Shown piece by piece: positions 51,221 through 59,624 of a stretch of DNA of 64,000 bases (its first letter is position 1; every line of letters starts with the position of its first letter). The notes below the pieces were generated by a model, which worked only from the letters and a program-made list of their open reading frames with translations, ran no database searches and was not told the DNA's origin. This DNA comes from Candidatus Gracilibacteria bacterium CG17_big_fil_post_rev_8_21_14_2_50_48_13 (GTDB lineage: Bacteria; Patescibacteriota; Gracilibacteria; 1-14-2-50-48-13): assembly GCA_002783265.1 (NCBI GenBank), contig PFFG01000009.1, positions 1-64,000 on the forward strand, read 5' to 3'. The translations under genes and the position numbers were made by a program.

Positions 51221-53607
51221 CCACTCCCAAGTATCAGACGCTCCCCATCACCGAGGTAATGACTATGCTCTCCACTTCCCAGGAAGCGGGTCTGAGTTCA
51301 AGAACCGTGGAGGAGCTGCGCAAAGCAGAAGGATCTAATATATCTGGAACGCCCTTCACCTTGTTTGCTCCTCTTGCTGTTGTTGTCTACCTGGCACCAC
51401 TCTGTATTTTGGCATCCATGTTGTATCGTCATGGAGATCTTGCCGCATCCATTGTGGTCCTTACGGCAGCGCTGTTACTTTCTGTTGGGATTTATGGTCT
51501 CATACACCGTGTCGTCCGTGTCGAGGCAAAACGTGCACAACTGCGACATGCCATGAACAGAGCAGAGGTCACCGTCGTGCGCGATGGCATGACAAAAGAC
51601 GTTTTTGCAAAACATCTGGTTCCAGGAGATATTCTTGTCTACGATCGCAAGAGTGATTTTGTCCTTCCAGCAGATGTTCGCCTTCTCCCTGGCCACACCA
51701 TGGTTCTTTCCCACAGCTGGTATGAGAGTCATCGCAGTGGAACCCATGTCCCACCGGAGCATGATTTTCTTCCTGCCGGAACAGAAGTATCCTTTGCTTC
51801 AGCATCGATGGTGGTTATTGCAACGGGTCATCAAAGAAAACTCTTTACTATGTATAAGGCGCATCCCGCAGGTCCCCTCGTCCAAGCAGTCTGGAGCATG
51901 GGCTGGTGGTATCTCGCAGGGACACTTCTTCTCCTTGCCATCAGTACATATTTTGGAAGCACCACCACTGTTGCCTACGCCCTTGCCGCTGGAACACCCG
52001 TTTTACTCCCCTATTTTCTCATGAAAAAGGGACGTGGCCTGCGCATGCAGCAAACCCACGATGTTCCAGATCATCTGCTCTACCCTGCGGAAGAGCTACT
52101 TATGCCGGAGGCAAAGGAGTCACTCACTCTCCTTGGCGAGGAGTTGGCATCTATACGCTCCATGAAAAAGGCACCGGAGGCGATGCAAGCAAGAACAGCA
52201 CAATTTCTTGAGCTGCTTGATCTTTGTGTCCGTGACACGGAAGCTACACGCCATGGAGCCTTGATTCACAAAATTGTTATGGGCAGCAAACGCTACGGAC
52301 TGCTGATGAATACCATGGAAGAATGGACGCACGATACAGAACTCAGCCGCACAACGTTTCATGAAGATACAGGAACCTATGTGTTCCGCAGCTCCTTTGT
52401 GCAACGTGGAAACGACGAAGAACATACTCTCCACCTCCTGAGTATGGATGCTGCAACGATTTTAGAGCAGAGTACCTACATGTGGGATGAGCGTGAGCAC
52501 ACCATGCGGCGACGTTTTTTCAATGGAGAAAAACAGCGTCTTGCAGCCATGATTGCTACCTATGAAAAGGATGCAGCTCTCTGTTATGGACTTGCGCTCC
52601 GGGAACATGGTCATGAAGACGCGCCTCTTCTCTTTATCGGAGCACTGATCATACCCCGTACTATTCACGAGGAAACACTCAATGAGCTTGTGGCCTATGC
52701 AAAAAACGGACACGCCGTGGTTCTCTATTCGGAAGGCAACCTTTCGCCTGAATTTCTTCGCGACCGCATCCATGTGCCTTCCAATCACATTTATGCCTCC
52801 GCGGAAGAGCTCTCCTTCACGGGCCTCCGCAGAAATGATCTCTTTTTCGTTGGGCGGGTGAATGCTTTGTCGCTGCGTGATTTGCACGATCGCTTACACG
52901 GCGGTGTGTTGGTGGATACTCACGAAGATCACTTCATTAGTAATTTGTTCTTCTGGCCGACCTACATTCGTTTTAGTAAAAGTCACCCGTCCTTTTTCCA
53001 TTGGCTGCGCCATCACACAAAACAAGCGCGGGATGGCATGACAAAAAGCGCTCAGTATGCAGCCATGCAGCTGACCATAAGCCTTGGCCTCCTTGCCCTC
53101 TTTCTGCTCAAAGAAACTCCTATGGACGTGGCCATGTATCTCAGTTTTTTCTTTTCGACGATTCTTGGTGTCACTGCCTTATTCGGACATTTTACGGATA
53201 CAAATATCCATCATAAGAAGATCCATACCCTAAGCCTTACAAACATTCACCAGGCCATTTTAACCACACGGTTTGTGTTTGCTCTCTTCCTATCCGTCGG
53301 AGGATACCTGCTTCTGTCCAAAAGTCTTGGAGCCCTGTCTCTCGAGATGGTGTTTTTCGGTCTTCTTGCCATCTGTGCGGCCATGCTGGCAAAAATAGCG
53401 GAAGATACACGAAGCCTTCGCCACACGTTGGTCTACGCGGGAATTTATGGTATCTGTAGCGTTTGGGGGTACCTTGGGCTCTTTTTCCCCATAACCCACC
53501 TCGATACGGAGTACATGTGGCTCTTTCTTGGAGCGCTTCTGCTGGGTGGCATTACGTGGATCCTCGCGTCATACCAAACTGTACCGGAGAGCAGGACTGA
53601 GGCGTAA
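51217..53607 (+). CDS. Degenerate P-type ATPase-like membrane protein lacking catalytic motifs
   Basis: From the ATG at 51217 (4-base overlap with yggT) the protein has 796 residues. The layout is that of a P2-type cation ATPase: an N-terminal cation-ATPase-like segment (LSTSQEAGLSSRTVEELRKAEGSNIS), two helices, an actuator-like domain (about 100-200, TVVRDGMTKDVFAKHLVPGDIL), two helices, a P/N-like region (about 310-600) and six C-terminal helices. The catalytic signatures are absent: no DKTGT anywhere, TGES is replaced by SHSWYESHRSG, the TGD position reads YSEGN, and GDGxND reads VDTHEDHF. It cannot form the aspartyl-phosphate. It may be a regulatory or structural relic. The open frame upstream (to 51178) is rejected. 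Confidence 0.72.
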   Translation: MTTPKYQTLPITEVMTMLSTSQEAGLSSRTVEELRKAEGSNISGTPFTLFAPLAVVVYLAPLCILASMLYRHGDLAASIVVLTAALLLSVGIYGLIHRVVRVEAKRAQLRHAMNRAEVTVVRDGMTKDVFAKHLVPGDILVYDRKSDFVLPADVRLLPGHTMVLSHSWYESHRSGTHVPPEHDFLPAGTEVSFASASMVVIATGHQRKLFTMYKAHPAGPLVQAVWSMGWWYLAGTLLLLAISTYFGSTTTVAYALAAGTPVLLPYFLMKKGRGLRMQQTHDVPDHLLYPAEELLMPEAKESLTLLGEELASIRSMKKAPEAMQARTAQFLELLDLCVRDTEATRHGALIHKIVMGSKRYGLLMNTMEEWTHDTELSRTTFHEDTGTYVFRSSFVQRGNDEEHTLHLLSMDAATILEQSTYMWDEREHTMRRRFFNGEKQRLAAMIATYEKDAALCYGLALREHGHEDAPLLFIGALIIPRTIHEETLNELVAYAKNGHAVVLYSEGNLSPEFLRDRIHVPSNHIYASAEELSFTGLRRNDLFFVGRVNALSLRDLHDRLHGGVLVDTHEDHFISNLFFWPTYIRFSKSHPSFFHWLRHHTKQARDGMTKSAQYAAMQLTISLGLLALFLLKETPMDVAMYLSFFFSTILGVTALFGHFTDTNIHHKKIHTLSLTNIHQAILTTRFVFALFLSVGGYLLLSKSLGALSLEMVFFGLLAICAAMLAKIAEDTRSLRHTLVYAGIYGICSVWGYLGLFFPITHLDTEYMWLFLGALLLGGITWILASYQTVPESRTEA

Positions 53608-54615
53608 TTTCTCCTCCGTCGTGTGGAGTACTTTTTCAGGTTGGTACGTGGCGACCATATAGGCAGCTGCTCCAATCATGGCAGCGTTATCTGTACAATA
53701 CAGTTTTTTCACGGGCACCAACACCCGACTCCCCGTTGCGTGTGCAAAAGCATTAAACCGATCCCGAAGACGACTATTGGCTGAGACACCGCCCGTCACA
53801 AGCAGGGTCTTTGCGCCCATTTTTTTAAAAGCCTCCGTCGTTTTGGTCACAAGAGCATCCACGACGGCCTCTTCAAAGGCATCTAACACGAAGGTTCGGT
53901 GTTCTTCATTCCATGTACCCGCATGCGCAAGCTGTTCAACCGTCCGACGTACATCGCTTTTGAGACCACTAAAACTCCAGTCGTACTGTCCTGCTGTTTT
54001 TGCGCGAGGAAACCTGAGTGGGTTTTCGACGTCCCGAGGGAGAGGATGCTCCGTGAGATGTCGTTCAATGGCTGGACCACCCGGATAGCCCAGTCCACAG
54101 AGGCGAGCGACCTTATCAAAGGCTTCCCCTGCTGCGTCATCCTGGGTTTGCCCCAGAGCCGTAAATTGACCTGGCCCCTCCATAAAGTACAAATCATTGT
54201 GGCCTCCAGAGACCGTTAACACCACCGCAGGAAAGACTATTTCCTCAGGTGATCGATCGAGCCAGTTTGCATACACATGCCCCTCAATATGATGCACGGG
54301 TATTAGGGGTTTTTCACGTAGAATAGCAAGGGTTTGCGCGCCCGTCATACCGACAAGGAGCGAACCGAGTAACCCCGGACCCGCAGTCACTGCAATGGCG
54401 TCCACATCCTTCCAATCGCGCCCTTCCATAACCTGCATGAGTGTAGGAATAATCGTAACCGCGTGTTCTCTTGCTGCCACTTCAGGCACAACACCCCCGG
54501 TTTTCGTATGAATATCCACCTGAGAAACTATCCCCATCGACAAAATCTCCCGAGCGTCTTTGACGAGCGCCCAGGAGATATCATCACACGAAGATTCAAC
54601 AGCAAGGATATTCAT
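53569..54615 (-). CDS. tsaD: tRNA N6-adenosine threonylcarbamoyltransferase
   Basis: A 348-residue ASKHA-fold enzyme that transfers threonylcarbamoyl to A37 of ANN-decoding tRNAs with TsaB/TsaE. Motifs: ILAVESSCDDISWALV, GGVVPEVAAREH, VTAGPGLLGSLLVG, PVHHIEGHVYAN (metal-binding HIEGH), VVLTVSGGHNDLYF, DDAAGEAFDKVARLCGLGYPGGPAIE and VTGGVSANSRLRDRF. It overlaps the convergent P-type gene by 39 bases and follows the LysM-M23 gene by 2 bases. Confidence 0.96.
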   Translation of the reverse strand: MNILAVESSCDDISWALVKDAREILSMGIVSQVDIHTKTGGVVPEVAAREHAVTIIPTLMQVMEGRDWKDVDAIAVTAGPGLLGSLLVGMTGAQTLAILREKPLIPVHHIEGHVYANWLDRSPEEIVFPAVVLTVSGGHNDLYFMEGPGQFTALGQTQDDAAGEAFDKVARLCGLGYPGGPAIERHLTEHPLPRDVENPLRFPRAKTAGQYDWSFSGLKSDVRRTVEQLAHAGTWNEEHRTFVLDAFEEAVVDALVTKTTEAFKKMGAKTLLVTGGVSANSRLRDRFNAFAHATGSRVLVPVKKLYCTDNAAMIGAAAYMVATYQPEKVLHTTEEKLRLSPALRYSLV

Positions 54616-54617
54616 TC

Positions 54618-55748
54618 CTACAAGTAGGCGTTAGGATTCACGCGCTGTTTGTTGATAATGATTTCGAAGTGGAGGTGAAGGCCAGTTCGCCCGTACACAC
54701 GACCCGTATTTCCCATCCACCCGACCATTTGTCCTGAACTCACGGACTGACCAACGCTCACATATATTTCACGGAGATGGGCATAGCGTGACTGCACACC
54801 ATTTCCATGATCTACCACCACAACATTTCCGTATCCACCATTCCATCCACCCTGGGCCATAATGACTTTACCACCCGCGATGGAATGAATACTTGTTGTA
54901 TGGTCTCCCTTGGTATACGCGTAGTCGATACCTGGGTGTCCGTACTTATACCCCTGGGTGACGACAGCTCCACTCACCGGCATACGGAATTTCTTCCCCA
55001 TGGCAGGTGTAGCACCACCTGTTTTCGGTGTTGATTTCGCTGTAGTTTTGGCAGTCCCCTGCTTTTTTGCAGCGGTCTGCTTTTGCTTTTCACTAGCAGC
55101 AATTTGTGACTGACGTTTTGCCTGTTCTAGGCGCACCTGTTCAGCGACGCGGTTTTTCTCCGCAAGCTCTTCTTGTGCCATCTTTTCCTTAAGCGCCACA
55201 ATGTGCGTCATACCAGGAATCACAATGCGCTCCCCAGCTTTGAGGTTTGCCTTTGCGGTCACATCGTTAATTTCTGCCATATAGTCCACGTCGGTTTTGT
55301 ACTCCTCCGCAATGCTGGCCAAACTTTTATCGGCCTTTACTTCATAGAGAAGACCATCTACTGGTGGAATATACAAGGTTTGCCCTGGTGTAATGGTTCC
55401 GCCCTTTACGTTGTTATTGAAGACGATGGTATCCGCATCAATATTGTAGGCCGTTGCCAAACTACTGAGTGTATCTCCCTTGGTGACCGTATATTTCGTC
55501 ACTTTCTTTCCTTCTGGAGCAGCCTGAATATCACTCATTATGGGGTTCGCAAGAACGCCATCCTCACTAGAAACCACCATATCTGAATTTGCGAGCAAAT
55601 CTGTGATTTCCTCATCTTCATACGGGATGAAGAGCTGACCATCGTTTGCATCGAGTGCACTTGTTGTATTCAGTGCGGCAAATGAAGGCAGTAGCGTTGA
55701 GGACATAAGAAAACAGAAGCCCGTAAAAATAGCGAGCTGGTTCTTCAT
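54618..55748 (-). CDS. LysM-M23 peptidoglycan endopeptidase
   Basis: From the ATG at 55748 the protein has 376 residues: a signal/anchor segment (8-25), LysM repeats at about 80-130 (KYTVTKGDTLSSLATAYNI) and 135-180, a Lys/Gln-rich coiled linker (about 185-240) and an M23 domain. The zinc site is intact: HPGIDYAYTKGD near 267, YAHL near 325 and HLHFE near 358. It cuts wall cross-links and may act in growth or division. The frame stays open for 66 codons upstream; at 55922 there is an ATC seven bases after AAGGAG, so a longer form with a basic cytosolic N-terminus is possible. tsaD follows 2 bases later. Confidence 0.9.
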   Translation of the reverse strand: MKNQLAIFTGFCFLMSSTLLPSFAALNTTSALDANDGQLFIPYEDEEITDLLANSDMVVSSEDGVLANPIMSDIQAAPEGKKVTKYTVTKGDTLSSLATAYNIDADTIVFNNNVKGGTITPGQTLYIPPVDGLLYEVKADKSLASIAEEYKTDVDYMAEINDVTAKANLKAGERIVIPGMTHIVALKEKMAQEELAEKNRVAEQVRLEQAKRQSQIAASEKQKQTAAKKQGTAKTTAKSTPKTGGATPAMGKKFRMPVSGAVVTQGYKYGHPGIDYAYTKGDHTTSIHSIAGGKVIMAQGGWNGGYGNVVVVDHGNGVQSRYAHLREIYVSVGQSVSSGQMVGWMGNTGRVYGRTGLHLHFEIIINKQRVNPNAYL

Positions 55749-55935
55749 TTGCGTTTGTCGAGAGACTGCACGTACAGCACCCCATACGCGTCGCGCAAGA
55801 GTGTTCGATGGTTTCGCTGTCGATTGGGTCGACTGCGTTAATCGCTCGTGTGCAGTTTTATCTGCCTGAAAAATTTTTTCGTGTCTTTGTTGTCTAGCTA
55901 ACCGATTAGGTCGATTACCGATGGTTGTTCTCCTT

Positions 55936-56161
55936 GTAATATAACTGGACTAATACCGGGGGAAAGCATGCTTTCCTATTTCCGAGAAGGAAATTCCACA
56001 GCACCGTACAGCGGCAGACAGCGCCTTGTAAAATGAGTTGAACACACGCCACTATACCCAAAAATCCTTCGGAGGCAATAGACATATTGTTTAAAATGTT
56101 GTATGGAAAACAACACAAATGCATCCTTGGTCCTATAGGCTCCCTGGAGGGTTTTCCACAA
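55936..56161. other. Non-coding gap upstream of the LysM-M23 gene with two palindromes
   Basis: No convincing gene lies here. GGAAAGCATGCTTTCC (55961-55976) is a perfect 16-base palindrome, followed at once by ATTTCC/GGAAAT hairpin arms (55979-55995). They could be an operator or leader structure for the LysM-M23 gene. No promoter is convincing. Confidence 0.35.
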
Positions 56162-56190
56162 GAAAAAAGGAGATGCATGATGCATCCCCC
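56162..56190 (-). terminator. Terminator after efp
   Basis: GATGCAT, one base, ATGCATC with extra G-C pairs outside (GGAG/CCCC), followed in the minus direction by a T-run (plus-strand AAAAAA at 56163-56168). Confidence 0.65.
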
Positions 56191-56213
56191 TCTTCAAACC
56201 GTGAACCTGTGTA

Positions 56214-56774
56214 CTAGTTTGCACGTTCCATATACGCACCCGTTCGCGTATCGACCTTAATTTTATCACCCTCCTTAATAAAGAGCGGCACCTGTACAAC
56301 TGCTCCCGTCGTAATGGTTGCTGGCTTTGATCCACCAGTTGCGTTATCTCCCTTCACACCTGGGACCGTTTCGATCACCTCAAAGACCATATTCGGAGCA
56401 AGATTCACTCCTAAAGGAATTTCACCAAAAAATTGAATATCTACATCCATTCCCTCGGTCATGTAGGGTTTAGCGTCCTCGAGCAAATCAGAACCAATGG
56501 TGAATTGCTCGTAGTCATCGTTCCGCATAAAAACGTAGCCGTCCCCTTCCGGATACAGATACTGACACTTTTGATAGCCCACATCGGCTGGCTTCACCTT
56601 ATCACCGGACTTGAAGGTCTTTTCACTGATGGAACCCGTGTTGAGATTCTTGATTTTGGTCACCATCATACCTGCCTGTCGCGCTACTTTTACATGATGA
56701 TAATCCACCACCTGAAAGGGCTCACCATCAATTTCAATACACACACCTTTTTTGAGATCGGAAATCTGATACAT
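56214..56774 (-). CDS. efp: Translation elongation factor P
   Basis: A 186-residue three-domain protein from the ATG at 56774, 29 bases after its promoter. Domain I begins MYQISDLKKGVCIEIDGEPFQVVDYHHVKVARQAGMMVTKIKNL; domains II and III have FMRNDDYEQFTIGSDLLEDA and PGVKGDNATGGSKPATITTGAVVQVPLFIKEGDKIKVDTRTGAYMERA. EF-P relieves ribosome stalling at polyproline. The loop that enters the peptidyl-transferase site carries R32 (A31-R32-Q33) instead of the usual lysine in PGKG, as in organisms that rhamnosylate or leave the residue unmodified. The frame upstream to 56933 is rejected. Confidence 0.94.
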   Translation of the reverse strand: MYQISDLKKGVCIEIDGEPFQVVDYHHVKVARQAGMMVTKIKNLNTGSISEKTFKSGDKVKPADVGYQKCQYLYPEGDGYVFMRNDDYEQFTIGSDLLEDAKPYMTEGMDVDIQFFGEIPLGVNLAPNMVFEVIETVPGVKGDNATGGSKPATITTGAVVQVPLFIKEGDKIKVDTRTGAYMERAN

Positions 56775-56803
56775 AAAGAAAGAAAACTGAAAAAATCCCT
56801 TGG

Positions 56804-56832
56804 ATCCTACGGTGAAGAGCGGGTTTTGGCAA
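56804..56832 (-). promoter_or_regulatory. efp promoter
   Basis: TTGCCA (56832-56827), 17 bases, TAGGAT (56809-56804) on the minus strand, 29 bases before the ATG at 56774. Confidence 0.55.
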
Positions 56833-56890
56833 TAGATCCTTTCCGGATAAAAAGAGTGCGTGCGCCCTACCCACCTTCCACGAGACATGG

Positions 56891-56896
56891 TATAAT
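56891..56896 (+). promoter_or_regulatory. -10 element of the coiled-coil gene
   Basis: Perfect TATAAT 26 bases before the ATG at 56923. No clear -35, so an activator or extended contacts may be needed. Confidence 0.45.
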
Positions 56897-56922
56897 CTAA
56901 TCTACATTGTTTTTCTCTCTCC

Positions 56923-58353
56923 ATGTCATCCAATCTATCCCAAAGTAAGGAGCTGCTTGAGGCCTATGAGCAGGAGCAAGTTGCAAAAGCGCCAATGGAT
57001 TCCCTTCCCGAAGACGTTAAAGAACGTCTTCATGCAAATATTGTGGGGACTCTTGAACTGCAACGACAAAATGCAGAACGATACGGTGACGAGAAGTTTC
57101 ACGAGGATGGATTTACCGCTGTCCAAAACGTCGCGAGAGAAAAACATGACACCTATCATGATCAGATTGCAGAGATGGAAAAGACCAATGAGCAGATGCT
57201 CAAGCTTGCGGAAAACCTTCGTGAAGAACGAGCAAAATTGCGTGCGAACCTACCCCGAGAAGAGGCGCTTGACTATGTTTTTGATATTGAGCAAAGCATG
57301 AATCAAAACGACCAGGCGCACCTCAGAACAATCGAACGCACCGACGGTGAAGAACGGATTCAAGCGCAAATCGATGCAGAAACCACGTCGGAGGCGGCAA
57401 AAAACTATCTGCAGATTCTCCTCAAAGAGTTTACCGTGAGAAAGCTTGTGCACGGCACGGAAAAGGAAATGGATGCCATGACCACAGAGATGAATTCCAT
57501 GAAGAAAAACATGTATACTTCCTACGAAGAGATGAAAAAACCTGTGGACATAAGCACACATGTTCTTGAGAGCGAAGAAGCCCTCTACGAAGCAGAAGGA
57601 CGGCCGGAACTTGCGGCCAACACTATGAGAAATCATGTGCTGGATACAGCATACGCTGAAAAGAAAAAGCTGGCGGCACGATTGTGGGAAAAGGGACCTA
57701 AACAAGCACTTCAAAGAGCTACGGATGCGGTCATCGAAAAATATACGACTATGGAGAGCACCATAAAAAATATGGTAGACCCGCTTAGGGAAGAACTGTC
57801 CCAACTCGAGAGAGATTACGCAGCGTACAATGCAGAATATGCTGCGTACATCAAAACGAAGGATGGTTTTCTTGCTCGTTTTACAAAAGGAAAAAAACGC
57901 GAAACACTTGAACAAACGCGGAAGCAACTGCAAAACCGCGCGGAGGAATATGAACAGAAGCGAAAACAGGCGGATACAATTGTGAGTGAACTCTACGAAT
58001 TTGTGCGTCTTCTGAATATGAGCGAGACCAAAGATGGTCTAGATGTAAGCCCTATTGCGGATTTTGAGAAAAAATATTCCGTACCCTTTGCCATTTTTGC
58101 CCTCCATGGCTACCAGGAAGCCGCCTTTATTGATGCGGATAAAAGCCAGAATGCAACTGAGGGTCAGGGCACCCTTCTTGCACAATGGAAGCAAGCAGCA
58201 GGATCGCAACTTTCCGACGAAATGTATGAGGATATTCAGCAAAACATCAAAAAAATCCATCAGGCGATTCCGATGTCCCTACCCTACAACGCGATGCTTC
58301 GTGATCTGGTCTTCGACAAAATTCACGAACTAGGACGTGAGGTTCCTGCATAA
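56923..58353 (+). CDS. Long coiled-coil protein of unknown function (476 aa)
   Basis: A soluble, highly charged, nearly all-helical protein with heptad-like runs over residues about 60-115 and 245-345 (LREELSQLERDYAAYNAEYAAYI, TLEQTRKQLQNRAEEYEQKRKQAD). No membrane segment or known domain. The C-terminal 120 residues (about 350-470) are less charged and may be globular. The first ATG after the -10 is used. It overlaps the convergent O-antigen ligase gene by 31 bases. A structural or scaffolding role is suggested by its form only. Confidence 0.68.
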   Translation: MSSNLSQSKELLEAYEQEQVAKAPMDSLPEDVKERLHANIVGTLELQRQNAERYGDEKFHEDGFTAVQNVAREKHDTYHDQIAEMEKTNEQMLKLAENLREERAKLRANLPREEALDYVFDIEQSMNQNDQAHLRTIERTDGEERIQAQIDAETTSEAAKNYLQILLKEFTVRKLVHGTEKEMDAMTTEMNSMKKNMYTSYEEMKKPVDISTHVLESEEALYEAEGRPELAANTMRNHVLDTAYAEKKKLAARLWEKGPKQALQRATDAVIEKYTTMESTIKNMVDPLREELSQLERDYAAYNAEYAAYIKTKDGFLARFTKGKKRETLEQTRKQLQNRAEEYEQKRKQADTIVSELYEFVRLLNMSETKDGLDVSPIADFEKKYSVPFAIFALHGYQEAAFIDADKSQNATEGQGTLLAQWKQAAGSQLSDEMYEDIQQNIKKIHQAIPMSLPYNAMLRDLVFDKIHELGREVPA

Positions 58354-59624
58354 GCAGAGGCCACAAGAAAGACAAAGAGAAGCATACTGTCGAGCTTCCA
58401 GAAGGGCGTATCGACCAAGCCATGCATAAGGAGATAGCTAAGCGGAAGGAGCGCGATGAGTGATCGCTCTTTCCATGCGCAGACAGCCGCCATGACAAGC
58501 ATGCCAAGAAAGGCGATGAGCCCCACAAGGCCAAGGCTCAGCCATATGGATAGATAGAGATTGTGCGGATGCAACATGACCCATTCGTAGGGCGTTTTGC
58601 CGAGAATATCGTGTGCATTGGTAATATACTGCGATTCGTACTGGCCAGGACCAATGCCGAGGAGCCAGTGTTTTTGCAGGAGTGCCACGGAAATTGTATA
58701 CACCTCAAGGCGGGTTGAGGTCGACGACTGACTATCAACGGTGAAAAAACCACGAAGTTTTTCGGAGCCCACTTCCGTGAACGAGATCGTCACGGTGGCG
58801 GCAAGCATAAGCACCACAGCAACAATCAACGGTTTTCCCCGAAGCCACCGAAACACGAGAAACACACCAAGAAGAGCGAGCACAATCCAGCTTGCATAGG
58901 ACCTGGCCAGAACAATGGTGATCCCTAAAAGCGGCAGTGCAACAAAGGCAAGGATGCGATGCCAGAAGGCGCTATGCGATTGGTGCGCAAGGGTTTCCAT
59001 ACATCGTTGCATGGACCATACAAAGGCGGGCGCCACCAGAAACACGAGGTAGTTCGCAGACACATAGAGCCCGCCGAGGCGTCCGTCGAGAGTATCAGGA
59101 ATACCCAAAACATACCGCGAAAAGAGCGAGACGATGGCAAGGATGCAGGCGCCAATCACGGACCAAGCGAGGGCTTCGTCGCGATCTTCTTTGCTTTGCA
59201 GAAAGGTGGTGAGTAAATGGCCATACAATACCATCGGCACGAGCCACCCCTTGAGGATTCCGAGCCAAATGCGGCGCGTTTCGTAGGTTTCGAAGAGATG
59301 TTCTTTTATGCCCGTGTTGAAAATAACTTCACTGGGAACCACAAACCACGTGGCCACCGCCGCAAGAAAGAACAGGAGCAGAAGCTGCGGGAGACTTCCC
59401 ATTCGCGAGAGGGGAGCGGTGAGGGCGCGAAGCAACCCGCCCGCGCCAGAGGAGAGGAGCATCCAGAGCGCCCAGACGACAAAAAGCCCATCGACGAGGA
59501 GTTCTAATAACGAAAACGGAATACTTCCAACAGAAAAGCGCACCAGGGCCGTTGGTAACAGCAGAGGAATCGCAAAGAGCCACCACCGGAGAATCTGACG
59601 CATCACACTAGTCTTTGTCGACAT
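58323..59624 (-). CDS. O-antigen ligase / polymerase family membrane protein
   Basis: A 433-residue protein with about 11 transmembrane helices. The large external loop before the last helices has the Wzy_C-type pattern (FFTVDSQSSTSTRLEVYTISVALLQKHWLLGIGPGQYESQYITN and HPHNLYLSIWLSLGLVGLIAFLG), including the conserved H-P-H-N-x-Y/F. Family members ligate or polymerise lipid-linked glycans at the outer membrane face. The start overlaps the end of der by 17 bases, so it is cotranscribed with it. With flippase and glycosyltransferases in the window it suggests a surface glycan. Confidence 0.85.
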   Translation of the reverse strand: MSTKTSVMRQILRWWLFAIPLLLPTALVRFSVGSIPFSLLELLVDGLFVVWALWMLLSSGAGGLLRALTAPLSRMGSLPQLLLLFFLAAVATWFVVPSEVIFNTGIKEHLFETYETRRIWLGILKGWLVPMVLYGHLLTTFLQSKEDRDEALAWSVIGACILAIVSLFSRYVLGIPDTLDGRLGGLYVSANYLVFLVAPAFVWSMQRCMETLAHQSHSAFWHRILAFVALPLLGITIVLARSYASWIVLALLGVFLVFRWLRGKPLIVAVVLMLAATVTISFTEVGSEKLRGFFTVDSQSSTSTRLEVYTISVALLQKHWLLGIGPGQYESQYITNAHDILGKTPYEWVMLHPHNLYLSIWLSLGLVGLIAFLGMLVMAAVCAWKERSLIALLPLSYLLMHGLVDTPFWKLDSMLLFVFLVASAYAGTSRPSS

